DNA from: Caecibacteroides pullorum
GTDB lineage: Bacteria > Bacteroidota > Bacteroidia > Bacteroidales > Bacteroidaceae
DNA: 64,000 bases
NCBI RefSeq assembly: GCF_019239235.1
Contig: NZ_JAAZTS010000001.1
Coordinates: forward strand, 248,001 to 312,000
Direction of reading: 5' to 3'
Shown piece by piece: positions 34,058-42,674 of this stretch. A program made the position numbers and the translations under genes. Within the stretch, counting starts at the first letter, position 1, and every line of letters starts with the position of its first letter. The notes under the pieces are model-generated. The model was not told the origin of the DNA and searched no databases. It was given only the letters and a program-made list of their open reading frames with translations.

Positions 34058-35362
34058 TCAGATTCTCGTGATTCTTGCTCCGATAGCATTCAGACGCCCT
34101 TCAATGTCCTGATAACCGCGGTCTATTTGTTCGATGTTGTGGATGCGGCTGATACCGTCGGCGCTCATGGCTGCAATGAGCAGGGCGATACCGGCACGAA
34201 TGTCGGGTGAGGTCATGTTGCCGCCGTGTAGGCGGAAACCACGGTTGTGGCCGATGACTACAGCGCGGTGCGGGTCGCAGAGGATGATCTGTGCTCCCAT
34301 GTCTATCAGCTTGTCTACGAAGAACAGGCGGCTTTCGAACATCTTCTGGTGGATGAGTACACTTCCCTTAGCTTGAGTAGCTACTACGAGCATCACACTC
34401 AGCAGGTCGGGGGTTAGTCCTGGCCAGGGGGCGTCGGCAATGGTCATGATGGAGCCGTCGATGAACGACTCTATCTCGTACGTCTCTTGTGCAGGGACGT
34501 AGATGTCGTCTCCTTGCTGCTCTAAGTGGATGCCCAGGCGGCGGAAGCACTGGGGAATAATACCCAGGTTTTCGTAGGAGACGTTCTTGATGGTCAGTTC
34601 GCTGGCTGTCATTGCGGCCATGCCGATGAAACTACCCACTTCGATCATGTCAGGCAGGATGGTGTGCTCTGTACCGTGCAATTCCTTTACCCCTTCAATC
34701 GTAAGCAGGTTCGAGGCGATACCTGTTATTTTAGCACCCATGCGGTTCAGCATACGGCAGAGTTGTTGTACGTAAGGTTCGCAGGCCGCGTTGTAAATGG
34801 TTGTTTTTCCTTCGGCCAGCACGGCGGCCATGACGATATTGGCCGTACCTGTAACAGATGCCTCGTCCAGTAGCATATAGGTGCCTTTTAGGCGGTCGGC
34901 CGTTATTTCGAACGTGCCGGCCTCTTCATTATATCTGAAGTCGACTCCCAAATTCTGAATGCCAATGAAGTGAGTGTCAAGTCTCCGACGCCCTATCTTG
35001 TCACCTCCTGGTTTGGAGATGATAGCCTTGCCGAAGCGTGCCACCATGGGGCCTACCAACATTACCGAACCACGCAGGCTGGAGCATTTCTTCAGGAACT
35101 CTTCGCTTTCCAGGTAGGCAGTATCTATCCGTGTCGCTTGGAAGGTATAGGTGTCAATTCCTGTTTTAGACACTTCTACCCCCATGTCGCGCATCAGCTG
35201 AATCAGGTTGTTTACGTCCAGAATGTTGGGTACATTGTGCACGGTCACCTTCTCTGCTGTGAGCAGGGTGGCGCAGATGATTTGCAATACTTCATTCTTG
35301 GCTCCTTGCGGATGGATGTCACCTGCCAGCCTGTGTCCTCCTTCGATGATGAATGATGCCAT
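34058..35362 (-). CDS. murA: UDP-N-acetylglucosamine 1-carboxyvinyltransferase, Asp-type active site
   Basis: A 434-residue MurA of the EPSP-synthase fold. It keeps the conserved Lys22 (QGAKNEVLQ) and the loop [23 protein letters not shown]. In that loop the residue aligned with the usual catalytic Cys (Cys115 in E. coli, PGGCTIG) is Asp121, read directly from codon GAC at 35002-35000. The enzyme transfers enolpyruvate from PEP to UDP-GlcNAc, the first step of peptidoglycan synthesis. From established knowledge, Cys-to-Asp MurA enzymes remain active and resist fosfomycin. The start at 35362 ([12 protein letters not shown]) is used, as the upstream extension to 35416 is not family-like. Confidence 0.95.
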   Translation of the reverse strand: MASFIIEGGHRLAGDIHPQGAKNEVLQIICATLLTAEKVTVHNVPNILDVNNLIQLMRDMGVEVSKTGIDTYTFQATRIDTAYLESEEFLKKCSSLRGSVMLVGPMVARFGKAIISKPGGDKIGRRRLDTHFIGIQNLGVDFRYNEEAGTFEITADRLKGTYMLLDEASVTGTANIVMAAVLAEGKTTIYNAACEPYVQQLCRMLNRMGAKITGIASNLLTIEGVKELHGTEHTILPDMIEVGSFIGMAAMTASELTIKNVSYENLGIIPQCFRRLGIHLEQQGDDIYVPAQETYEIESFIDGSIMTIADAPWPGLTPDLLSVMLVVATQAKGSVLIHQKMFESRLFFVDKLIDMGAQIILCDPHRAVVIGHNRGFRLHGGNMTSPDIRAGIALLIAAMSADGISRIHNIEQIDRGYQDIEGRLNAIGARITRI

Positions 35363-35412
35363 GATAGTCGGTTTGTTGGATCTGTTTGTGAAGTCCGCTA
35401 ATGGGGCAGAAT

Positions 35413-36036
35413 TCAATATTTCTTTTTCTTGTTATTTCGGTTGTTATTGTTATTGGGGGTATTGGCCTTGGTCGGACGATAGTATAAGTCAATTCGTTCG
35501 GCCATCAGCTTCAGAATTTCATCTGTCATCTGTAATTTCCCGCCCGACAGTTCATACAAATCGTCTGCTATTTTGCGGTCGTCTACCGTGTCTTTGTTCC
35601 ACGTCATGTAGTCCTTCTTCATGTGGTTGCAGATGAGGGCTACCAGATTTTGCTTTTCATCCCCTTCAGGAAATTCGCATGCCTTTTGGATCAGCACTTC
35701 CAGTGTGCGGCCGTAATGGCGGTAACGGATTTTTGTGCAGGGATAAGGCACAGGCTCAGGTTTGGCATCGAGGTTGTTTTTGGGGATTACCTCAAACGGA
35801 TAGTCGATGTCCAGCTTGAAGTCGGACATGATAGCCAAGTGATCCCATAACTTGTGTTTAAAGTCGGGTACGTCGCGCAGGTGAGGAAACATTCCTCCCA
35901 TGATGTTGATGATGGTGTTGGCGCAACGTTGGCGTTCGGCACGGTCTTCGATGGTCAGTGCGTGGTCTACCATGTTCTGGATGCTGCGACCATATTCAGG
36001 CAGGGGCATCCGTTTCTGTTGGGTGTTATATTGCAT
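35413..36036 (-). CDS. DUF4290-family protein
   Basis: A 207-residue cytoplasmic protein, MQYNTQQKRMPLPEYGRSIQNMV onward, with RQRCANTIINIMGGMFPHLRDV and YPCTKIRYRHYGRTLEVLI. I recognise this as DUF4290, a Bacteroidetes-specific family often found next to murA. Its C-terminus is low-complexity and Asn/Lys-rich (TPNNNNNRNNKKKKY). The function is unknown. It lies 37 bases after tsaB and 50 before murA, within the same run. Confidence 0.82.
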   Translation of the reverse strand: MQYNTQQKRMPLPEYGRSIQNMVDHALTIEDRAERQRCANTIINIMGGMFPHLRDVPDFKHKLWDHLAIMSDFKLDIDYPFEVIPKNNLDAKPEPVPYPCTKIRYRHYGRTLEVLIQKACEFPEGDEKQNLVALICNHMKKDYMTWNKDTVDDRKIADDLYELSGGKLQMTDEILKLMAERIDLYYRPTKANTPNNNNNRNNKKKKY

Positions 36037-36073
36037 ATATTCAGTAAATTATCGGTTTATGGTGAACGGCTAA

Positions 36074-36772
36074 TTATCCGTTCAGCAGATTTTTAGGTTT
36101 GCCAGCTACGAATTCCTTCAGGTAGAAGGGTTCGAAGTAGGCTACGTCTTCGAAATTCTCTTCAGCGATGGCTTTCTCGGCCAGGGGAAACATCATACTG
36201 GCCAGCGGGCGGATGCCGTCGATAAAGTGAGCGTTGGGGTGCGTAATTTTTTCCTTGCACTTGGCTGCTCCGTCTCCGAAGAAATAGACAGGGTGCTGGT
36301 CGAGGAATTCGCGGTATGAGTTTTCGTCTACAATGTCGGCAGCAATGTCGCGTACGGGTTTCAAGGCGCGGTCGTAGACGGCAGCATAGACTTCCATGCG
36401 GCGGGCATCTATCATGGGGCACAGCAGGGCATTGTCGGGAAGCTCGTCGTGATAGAGCAATACCGGCACGCACTGTACTTTCAGCGTAGGCAGGCCAATG
36501 AGTTTCAGATTACGTCCGTAGCAGATGCCTTTTGCCATGGATACTCCGATGCGTAGGCCTGTATAGGACCCCGGCCCGCAACTGACGGCCACCGCATCCA
36601 ACGGCATGGCATGGCTATCGGCGAAAGACAATGCTTCGTCTACAAAAACTCCCAATGATACGGCATGTGAAGGGCCGTTCAAGTCTTCCTTTTTGAACAC
36701 TACCTGCCCGTCTTCGCTCACGGCTACCGAACAGGCGGAAGTGGATGTTTCAATATGCAGGATACATGACAT
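36074..36772 (-). CDS. tsaB: tRNA threonylcarbamoyladenosine biosynthesis protein TsaB
   Basis: A 232-residue ASKHA-fold protein. The opening ILHIETSTSACSVAVSEDGQVV and the signature AVSCGPGSYTGLRIGVSMAKGICYG are typical of TsaB. TsaB pairs with TsaD and TsaE to make t6A at position 37 of ANN-decoding tRNAs. It is the first gene of the minus-strand cluster ending at rseP, divergent from yicC. A TAAATTTG box at 36809-36802 on the minus strand probably drives the cluster. Confidence 0.94.
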   Translation of the reverse strand: MSCILHIETSTSACSVAVSEDGQVVFKKEDLNGPSHAVSLGVFVDEALSFADSHAMPLDAVAVSCGPGSYTGLRIGVSMAKGICYGRNLKLIGLPTLKVQCVPVLLYHDELPDNALLCPMIDARRMEVYAAVYDRALKPVRDIAADIVDENSYREFLDQHPVYFFGDGAAKCKEKITHPNAHFIDGIRPLASMMFPLAEKAIAEENFEDVAYFEPFYLKEFVAGKPKNLLNG

Positions 36773-36842
36773 AGTTACTATTCATCTTTTTAATCAGCTG
36801 ACAAATTTACGTGATTATTTTCAGTAATTAAAAATAATCGTG

Positions 36843-36850
36843 TAATTTTG
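36843..36850 (+). promoter_or_regulatory. -7 box before yicC
   Basis: TAATTTTG matches TAnnTTTG 20 bases before the ATG; the -33 region is only T-rich. A second box in the opposite direction (36809-36802, TAAATTTG) serves tsaB. Confidence 0.5.
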
Positions 36851-36870
36851 CACAAAACTTAAGAAGCATT

Positions 36871-37749
36871 ATGATACAGTCGATGACGGGATATGGCAAG
36901 GCTATTGTCGAATTGCCCGATAAAAAGATAAATGTTGAGATAAAATCGCTTAACAGCAAGGCGATGGATCTGTCGGCACGAATTGCTCCCGCTTACAGAG
37001 AGAAGGAGATGGAAATCCGCAACGAAATAGCCCGCGTGCTGGAGCGTGGCAAGGTGGATTTCAGCCTTTGGGTGGAGAAAAAGGATGCCGAGCAACTGGC
37101 TACTCCCATCAATCAGGAACTGGTGGCTGCCTACTATCATCGTATCAAGGAAATCTCTTCTGCTACAGGTATTCCTGAGCCTGAAGACTGGTTTGGTACT
37201 CTGCTTCGTCTGCCTGATGTGATGACCAAGACCGAGACACAGGAACTGAGCGAAGAGGAGTGGCAGGTGGCTCATGCGGCCGTCGAAGAGGCACTGAACC
37301 ATCTGGTGGACTTCCGCAAGCAGGAAGGTGCTGCACTTGAGAAAAAGTTCCGTGAGAAAATAGCCAACATTGCCCATCTGCTCGAAACAGTGGAGCCTTA
37401 TGAAAAGGAACGTGTCGGAAAAATAAAGGAACGCATTGTCGATGCGCTCGAGAAGACGATCAGCGTGGATTACGACAAGAACCGTCTGGAGCAGGAACTC
37501 ATCTATTACATCGAGAAGCTGGATATCAACGAAGAGAAGCAACGCCTTAGCAATCACTTGAAATATTTCATCAGCACGCTGGAAACAGGTAGCGGACAGG
37601 GTAAGAAGTTGGGCTTCATCGCACAGGAGATGGGGCGTGAAATCAACACCTTGGGCAGCAAGTCCAACCATGCGGAGATGCAGAAGATCGTGGTTCAGAT
37701 GAAGGATGAGTTGGAGCAGATCAAGGAACAGGTACTGAATGTAATGTAA
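36871..37749 (+). CDS. YicC-family protein
   Basis: A 292-residue protein with both YicC halves: the N-terminal MIQSMTGYGKAIVELPDKKINVEIKS-type region and the C-terminal DUF1732 segment (GKKLGFIAQEMGREINTLGSKSNHAEMQKIVVQMKDELEQIKEQVLNV). YicC proteins are associated with RNA decay, and the E. coli protein has endoribonuclease activity. The gene is followed after 12 bases by gmk, a common bacterial pairing, and starts a four-gene plus-strand unit. Confidence 0.93.
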   Translation: MIQSMTGYGKAIVELPDKKINVEIKSLNSKAMDLSARIAPAYREKEMEIRNEIARVLERGKVDFSLWVEKKDAEQLATPINQELVAAYYHRIKEISSATGIPEPEDWFGTLLRLPDVMTKTETQELSEEEWQVAHAAVEEALNHLVDFRKQEGAALEKKFREKIANIAHLLETVEPYEKERVGKIKERIVDALEKTISVDYDKNRLEQELIYYIEKLDINEEKQRLSNHLKYFISTLETGSGQGKKLGFIAQEMGREINTLGSKSNHAEMQKIVVQMKDELEQIKEQVLNVM

Positions 37750-37761
37750 TCGATTTTAAGT

Positions 37762-38325
37762 ATGGGTAAACTGATTATCTTTTCCGCCCCTTCAGGTTCG
37801 GGCAAATCGACCATCATCAACTATCTGCTGACGCAGAACCTGAACTTGGCTTTTTCCATTTCGGCCACCAGCCGTCCGCCGCGTGGCACGGAGCGTGATG
37901 GCGTAGAGTATTTCTTCCTCTCGCCCGAAGAATTCCGCCGTCGTATTGCTGAGGGTGAGTTTTTGGAGTACGAAGAAGTCTACCACGACCGCTTCTATGG
38001 TACATTGAAGTCGCAGGTCGAAAAGCAGTTGGCTGCTGGGCAAAATGTGGTGTTCGACGTCGATGTCGTAGGCGGATGCAATATCAAGAAGTTTTATGGC
38101 GACCGTGCCCTGTCTGTCTTTATCCAGCCGCCTTCGGTCGAAGAGCTGCGCAAGCGCCTGGTGGGGCGAGGTACTGATACGCCCGAAGTCATCGAGGATC
38201 GTGTGGCCAAGGCTGCCTACGAAATGTCTTTTGCCCCGAAGTTCGACAAGATTATTGTGAACGACGACTTGGAGACAGCCAAGGCCGAGGCGTTGGAGGT
38301 AATTACCCAATTCCTGAAGGCATGA
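37762..38325 (+). CDS. gmk: Guanylate kinase
   Basis: A 187-residue protein with Walker A loop SAPSGSGKSTI at residues 8-18 and the GMP-binding segment SATSRPPRGTERDGVEYFFLS, then EYEEVYHDRFYGT. It phosphorylates GMP to GDP with ATP. The stop overlaps the next gene's start as ATGA, indicating translational coupling. Confidence 0.96.
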   Translation: MGKLIIFSAPSGSGKSTIINYLLTQNLNLAFSISATSRPPRGTERDGVEYFFLSPEEFRRRIAEGEFLEYEEVYHDRFYGTLKSQVEKQLAAGQNVVFDVDVVGGCNIKKFYGDRALSVFIQPPSVEELRKRLVGRGTDTPEVIEDRVAKAAYEMSFAPKFDKIIVNDDLETAKAEALEVITQFLKA

Positions 38326-38537
38326 CGAAAGATTATAGCGGCAAGAACTTCTCGCGCAAGATGAACAAGGGATTGTTGATTGTCAACCTCATCTTGCTGG
38401 TATGTGCCGTATGGTTGCTAATTGCCAATATACAGCACGAAGAATACACTGTAGCTATAGGCATGGGGCTTGTCGGCATAGTGTCCATCGCGAACGGCAC
38501 CCTTGCTTTCCTTCGGCTGAAGGGAAAGAAAATCTGA
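38322..38537 (+). CDS. Small two-helix membrane protein
   Basis: A 71-residue protein with a basic N-terminus, two hydrophobic helices (residues 18-38, [20 protein letters not shown], and 44-63, [20 protein letters not shown]) and a basic tail (RLKGKKI). No family is recognised. The 4-base overlap with gmk and 7-base gap to nadD place it in the same transcript, which supports a real gene. Confidence 0.7.
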   Translation: MTKDYSGKNFSRKMNKGLLIVNLILLVCAVWLLIANIQHEEYTVAIGMGLVGIVSIANGTLAFLRLKGKKI

Positions 38538-38544
38538 TGCGCTT

Positions 38545-39105
38545 ATGGATGTTGGTATCTTCAGCGGTTCGTTCAACCCCATCCACGTCGGCCATCTGGC
38601 TTTGGCTAATTACCTTTGCGAGTTTGGCGGGCTGGATGAATTGTGGTTTCTGGTGACTCCCCGCAATCCTTTTAAGGTGGGGCAGGATTTGCTGCCTGAT
38701 GCCTTACGGTTGGAGCTGGTGCAACTTGCCGTAGAGGGATATTCCAAGTTTCGTGCTTCCGATTTCGAATTCCATTTGTCTCAACCTTCTTATACCATCC
38801 ATACGTTCGACCGCCTGAAGGAAGTCTATCCGCAACACACGTTTCACCTGATTATCGGATCGGACAACTGGCACTCCTTCTCCCGCTGGTATCAGTCCGA
38901 ACGCCTGCTGGCCGAGAATCCCATTTTGATTTATCCCCGTTCAGGCTATCCCGTCGACGTGTCTTCTCTGCCTCCTCGCGTGCGTCTGGTCGATTCGCCT
39001 GTACTCGAAATCAGCTCTACCTTTATCCGAGAGTCTATCGAGGCAGGGAAGGATGTACGCTATTTCCTCCATCCTCGCGTGTACGAACGGCTGATGCAGA
39101 AGTAA
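38545..39105 (+). CDS. nadD: Nicotinate-nucleotide adenylyltransferase
   Basis: A 186-residue nucleotidyltransferase with the HxGH motif in [14 protein letters not shown] (His14, His17) and the C-terminal ISSTFIRES motif. It adenylates nicotinate mononucleotide in NAD synthesis. The start is the ATG at 38545 giving [12 protein letters not shown]. It is last in the yicC-gmk unit; a repeat array follows. Confidence 0.95.
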   Translation: MDVGIFSGSFNPIHVGHLALANYLCEFGGLDELWFLVTPRNPFKVGQDLLPDALRLELVQLAVEGYSKFRASDFEFHLSQPSYTIHTFDRLKEVYPQHTFHLIIGSDNWHSFSRWYQSERLLAENPILIYPRSGYPVDVSSLPPRVRLVDSPVLEISSTFIRESIEAGKDVRYFLHPRVYERLMQK

Positions 39106-39143
39106 GCTTTCGGCTTCGTTCACTTGCCTTAATTATGCTCCCC

Positions 39144-39231
39144 AAAAACAAGTAATGTTTTTGCTGAATGGAAAGCATTGTTTTGTCGAGCGAAAAGCAA
39201 TGCTTTACCATGCAAAAAGCAATGTTTTATG
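39144..39231. repeat. AAAGCAATGTTTT repeat array, 22-23-bp period
   Basis: Four quasi-palindromic cores of the form AAAnCAnTGnTTT have centres near 39155, 39178, 39200 and 39222, i.e. steps of 23, 22 and 22 bp. The first is the most decayed. The array begins 38 bases after the nadD stop. Confidence 0.88.
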
Positions 39232-39265
39232 AAACGGAATAGGTTGGAACTTTAGGAAGGGGCTG

Positions 39266-40081
39266 TTATAGGTCGAATAGTCTCTCTACCGCCACGGCTA
39301 CTCCATCTTCATCATTACTCAGGGTAATGTAGTCAGCAGCTTGCTTCACTGGCTCCTGGGCATTGGCCATGGCAACGCCCATACCTGCGAATTTAATCAT
39401 GCTAAGGTCATTGTAACCGTCGCCCATGGCTACCATCGCTTCACGCGTGAGGCCCAGTTTGTCCAATAGCACGGACAAGGATTGGGCTTTGTCGATGCCC
39501 ATTGGCACCAGCTCCAGAAAGTAAGGCTCCGAGCGGTAGACGCTGATTTGTCCCTGCAGGCGGAGGGAGAGTTCGGCTTCGGTTCGTATCAGTCGGTCGG
39601 GGTCGCCCACGATGAGGCATTTGGGCAGGGGGAGGGGAGCTGCTGCCAGAAAATCGTCTACGGCACGTATCTGCATTTTGTTCAGAAAGGCTTCCTTGCG
39701 GACATATTCGTCGTCGGGACTTTCGGTCAGGATGTATTCGTTGTCGTAGGTCAGGATGGCCTGTTCGTTACGCACAGAGGCTGTATAGAGTATGGGCAGC
39801 ACATCGTCGGGCAAGAGGTTCTTGTAGAGCAGACGGCCTGTGCCCCATTCGATAATTTCGCCTCCGTTGTAGGAGAGGATGAAACCACCGTATTCTTTCA
39901 TGTGTAGAGCGTCGGCCAGGGGAGCGATGCCATACGTGGGGCGGCCTGAGGCCAGTACCAGGCGGACATCTCTTTGCTGGAGGCGGAGCAGGGTCTGCAG
40001 GTTGCGTGGAGAAATCTCTTTCTTCGAGTTGGTCAGGGTGCCGTCCAGGTCGAGGACAAGCAGGTGGTATTTTTTTGTCAT
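39266..40081 (-). CDS. Cof-type HAD-superfamily phosphatase
   Basis: A 271-residue haloacid dehalogenase hydrolase of type IIB. Motif I is VLDLDGTLTNS (Asp11, Asp13), motif II is LASGRPTYG, and motif III/IV is AMGDGYNDLSMIKFAGMGVAMANA. The large C2 cap occupies residues 85-190. Such enzymes dephosphorylate small sugar or nucleotide phosphates; substrate cannot be deduced. It is a single-gene unit with a strong own promoter at 40142-40111. Confidence 0.92.
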   Translation of the reverse strand: MTKKYHLLVLDLDGTLTNSKKEISPRNLQTLLRLQQRDVRLVLASGRPTYGIAPLADALHMKEYGGFILSYNGGEIIEWGTGRLLYKNLLPDDVLPILYTASVRNEQAILTYDNEYILTESPDDEYVRKEAFLNKMQIRAVDDFLAAAPLPLPKCLIVGDPDRLIRTEAELSLRLQGQISVYRSEPYFLELVPMGIDKAQSLSVLLDKLGLTREAMVAMGDGYNDLSMIKFAGMGVAMANAQEPVKQAADYITLSNDEDGVAVAVERLFDL

Positions 40082-40110
40082 CTTGTGGTTTCTTTATTGA
40101 ATTTTAGCGG

Positions 40111-40142
40111 CAAAGATACGGAAAGACGAGAGCAGAGGCAAA
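40111..40142 (-). promoter_or_regulatory. Promoter of the HAD phosphatase gene
   Basis: On the minus strand TTTG (40142-40139), a 20-base spacer and TATCTTTG (40118-40111) give a full consensus promoter; the leader would be about 25 bases. Confidence 0.8.
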
Positions 40143-40331
40143 TCACAAGAGCAGGAATTTTCTGTCTGATTGAGGAATGTATTTCCTTTTTTTGAGCAAA
40201 GTGAAAAAATAATCGTTTTTTGATCGAGAAAAATGTTTTTTGTATTGTTATTATTGCTACCTAAGCTATCGGCTATTCTTCAAGGTTTGTAATGGCTGGA
40301 ACTATGGAAAATATTTTTAATAGAATTAAGT

Positions 40332-40460
40332 ATGGAAACGACAAAAGAAATCTATGAAGCCCCCCTTTGTACAGTCATCGAAGTGGAGCCCGTGCAAGTA
40401 ATCTGCTCCAGTGTAACAGGTTCACACCAAGGATTTGGTGAAGATAATTACGGATGGTAA
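40332..40460 (+). CDS. 42-residue peptide upstream of a fimbrillin-like gene
   Basis: A short frame encoding METTKEIYEAPLCTVIEVEP at its start and ending GSHQGFGEDNYGW. It has no signal peptide or membrane segment. I recall similar peptides of about 40-60 residues with a YxAPxxxVxE/Q start and a Gly-rich, Trp-ending tail before fimbrillin and related surface genes in Bacteroides; this is memory, not a search. It ends 37 bases before the next ATG, so the two are likely on one mRNA. The role is unknown. No modification enzyme or transporter lies beside it, so a classical RiPP precursor is unlikely. Confidence 0.65.
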   Translation: METTKEIYEAPLCTVIEVEPVQVICSSVTGSHQGFGEDNYGW

Positions 40461-40497
40461 TTGACATACAGAAATCCAACCAATCAACTTATCAGTC

Positions 40498-42579
40498 ATG
40501 AAACAAATCAAAGCTATACTCTATCTGGCGGTCTTGACCGCCATGGTATCCGCCTGCTCCGAGGACGAACTGGCAGACAACACACGACCCTCAGGCAAAG
40601 TGCCAATGGAATTCTACGCCAACACCGACGCCTCCACACGCACCGAGCTCACTACCGGAAATGCCGTATATTGGGAAGCGAACGACACCATCTCGCTGTT
40701 CGACCCCAACGGCGATAACAATCGCTTCTATACTACCGAAAGCGGTCCGAGCGTCACCTTCACAGGCGAGGCAACTCCTGTCGAGGGTACCTATTATGCT
40801 CTCTACCCGTATGATGCGAATGCACAAATAAAAGGCACCACCATCACCACCACTCTGCCAGCCGAACAGGATGCACGAGAAGGTAGCTTTGCACAAGGCC
40901 TGAATCCGTCCGTAGCCACGGCCGATGCGCAGCACAACCTTTGTTTCAAAAATGTTTGTGCTTTGGTGAAATTTACGCTTGTCGAAAATATCACTACTAC
41001 CATAACCAAGGCAACACTTTGCGGAAACAACGGTGAGGCGTTGGCAGGGACACTGACTATCGATGCTTCACAAGAGAATCCGATAGCGAATGTTGACCCC
41101 GAATGGGCTGGAATAGAAATTGCTTTAAAAGGAAACTTAATTGCAGGAAAAAACTACTATTTCGTAACCGCCCCGGCCACACTAAGCAACGGGATAACGC
41201 TTACACTTTATAACTCAGATGGATATATATGGAAGAGAGAAGGCACTCAATCTGCCACATTTACAGCTAGCCGCATACTAAATTTGGGAACGATGCAACC
41301 TGACGAATTCGAACCGGAACAGGGATATGAAGTGATAGACGGCACGTATCACATTTACAATGCCAAAGGCTTGCAGGCTTGGGCTTCAGATACCGATGTA
41401 TTGAACAAGAGCGTCATACTGGAAAAGGACATAGACCTGACAAACGTGGACTGGACACCTGTAGGTAGCAACATGAACACCGGCACAGGCTACGCCGGAG
41501 ACTTCGACGGCAATGGAAAATTTATCTATAACCTCGTGGTAGAAAGCGACGCAAGCAATGTGGGTTTCTTCGGTGGACTGGCTGAAAAAGCCAAGGTGCA
41601 TAATGTGAAGTTTGCTAACGCCCAAGTAACTGCCACCAGCGGAGCTGCCTATGCAGGCGTGATAGCCGGATCCAGCATGGGTAAGATAGAAAGCTGCAAC
41701 GTGCGTAGCTCCCAAGTGGCGGGACACTATGCCGGAGCCATCGTGGGAAACAACAGTGTGCAGGTGAACGGATGCAATGCACTTGATGTTGAGGTCAGTG
41801 CCACTCATGCCGCCGGAGGCATCGCAGGTGCCAGCTATGGAAAAACAGAATATTGCAGTGTATCGGGCAACAGCCACATAACAACAACAGGATCAAGCAC
41901 TCGTGCCGGAGGCATCATAGGAACCTCTTCCCAAGAAGGCGGCGTCAGCACCAGCGGTCGACTGCTGAAGTGTGCCGTAGATGGTGCTACCATTTCGGGA
42001 TATTGGGCTGGAGGCATTGCCGGTGAAAACAGCTTCGGCATTGTGGCGCAATGTATTGCCAACAGGGTGACGGTAACCCACAACTCATCCCAACCAAGTT
42101 CCCGCCTGGGTGGTGTGGTAGGTTATAACACTCGAGGCGATGTAGTGGCCAGCTATTCGGCTTATTCTACAATAGGTACTGAAAAACTTATATCAGAAGC
42201 GATGGGCGGTATTGTGGGATATAATAACAACAGTTCGTCAAATGTCTATGGATGTTATTCTACGCATGTATCATTATTGGGTACAGTAAATAATAGAGGA
42301 AGTATTGCTGGATATACTGGTGGACATGTCACTTCGTGCTACGCAATTTTGCCCGATGGGGTAACCGGTATTAGTCTGGTAGGTGGCGGTTCGTTCTCTT
42401 CCGATCATTGTGTGGATGCTGGGGGTGCAAATTATGAGGTCTTGGTTACCGGTGTTGACAATCTTACCGCTTCTGACGGCTCTGTCTGGGAAGCAGTCAA
42501 GATATGGGATCTTACCGCTTCGGGTACTCCTACCATCGTGTCGACTTATATTTGCGAGCCGCCGGCCACGAAGCCTTGA
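40498..42579 (+). CDS. Fimbrillin-like lipoprotein with GLUG-type repeats
   Basis: A 693-residue lipoprotein (signal peptide with lipobox MVSAC, then SEDELAD). The first 270 residues resemble the fimbrillin (Mfa-like) N-terminal domain: NTDASTRTELTTGNAVYWEANDTISLF-type text, YYALYPYDANAQI and LCFKNVCALVKFTL. From about residue 280 there is HIYNAKGLQAWAS and then repeated GLUG-like strands (FFGGLAEKAKVHNVKFANA, YAGVIAGSSMGKIESCNV, YAGAIVGNNS, AAGGIAGASYGKTEYCSV and others to about 620). Such beta-helical repeats are typical of adhesins. It follows a 42-residue peptide gene and ends with a strong terminator. Adhesion or a fimbrial tip role is an inference. Confidence 0.82.
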   Translation: MKQIKAILYLAVLTAMVSACSEDELADNTRPSGKVPMEFYANTDASTRTELTTGNAVYWEANDTISLFDPNGDNNRFYTTESGPSVTFTGEATPVEGTYYALYPYDANAQIKGTTITTTLPAEQDAREGSFAQGLNPSVATADAQHNLCFKNVCALVKFTLVENITTTITKATLCGNNGEALAGTLTIDASQENPIANVDPEWAGIEIALKGNLIAGKNYYFVTAPATLSNGITLTLYNSDGYIWKREGTQSATFTASRILNLGTMQPDEFEPEQGYEVIDGTYHIYNAKGLQAWASDTDVLNKSVILEKDIDLTNVDWTPVGSNMNTGTGYAGDFDGNGKFIYNLVVESDASNVGFFGGLAEKAKVHNVKFANAQVTATSGAAYAGVIAGSSMGKIESCNVRSSQVAGHYAGAIVGNNSVQVNGCNALDVEVSATHAAGGIAGASYGKTEYCSVSGNSHITTTGSSTRAGGIIGTSSQEGGVSTSGRLLKCAVDGATISGYWAGGIAGENSFGIVAQCIANRVTVTHNSSQPSSRLGGVVGYNTRGDVVASYSAYSTIGTEKLISEAMGGIVGYNNNSSSNVYGCYSTHVSLLGTVNNRGSIAGYTGGHVTSCYAILPDGVTGISLVGGGSFSSDHCVDAGGANYEVLVTGVDNLTASDGSVWEAVKIWDLTASGTPTIVSTYICEPPATKP

Positions 42580-42601
42580 CCTCGCATCTTTGTGATAAAT
42601 G

Positions 42602-42641
42602 AAAGCCCTCAACGACCTTGTCCGGCAGTTGAGGGCTTTTT
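42602..42641 (+). terminator. Intrinsic terminator after the fimbrillin-like gene
   Basis: A perfect 12-bp stem AAAGCCCTCAAC/GTTGAGGGCTTT (42602-42613 with 42628-42639) with T-rich end; its A-rich left arm lets it work in both directions between convergent genes. Confidence 0.88.
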
Positions 42642-42674
42642 ATGTTTGGCCTGTTTGATATGGAATGTGTCGGA

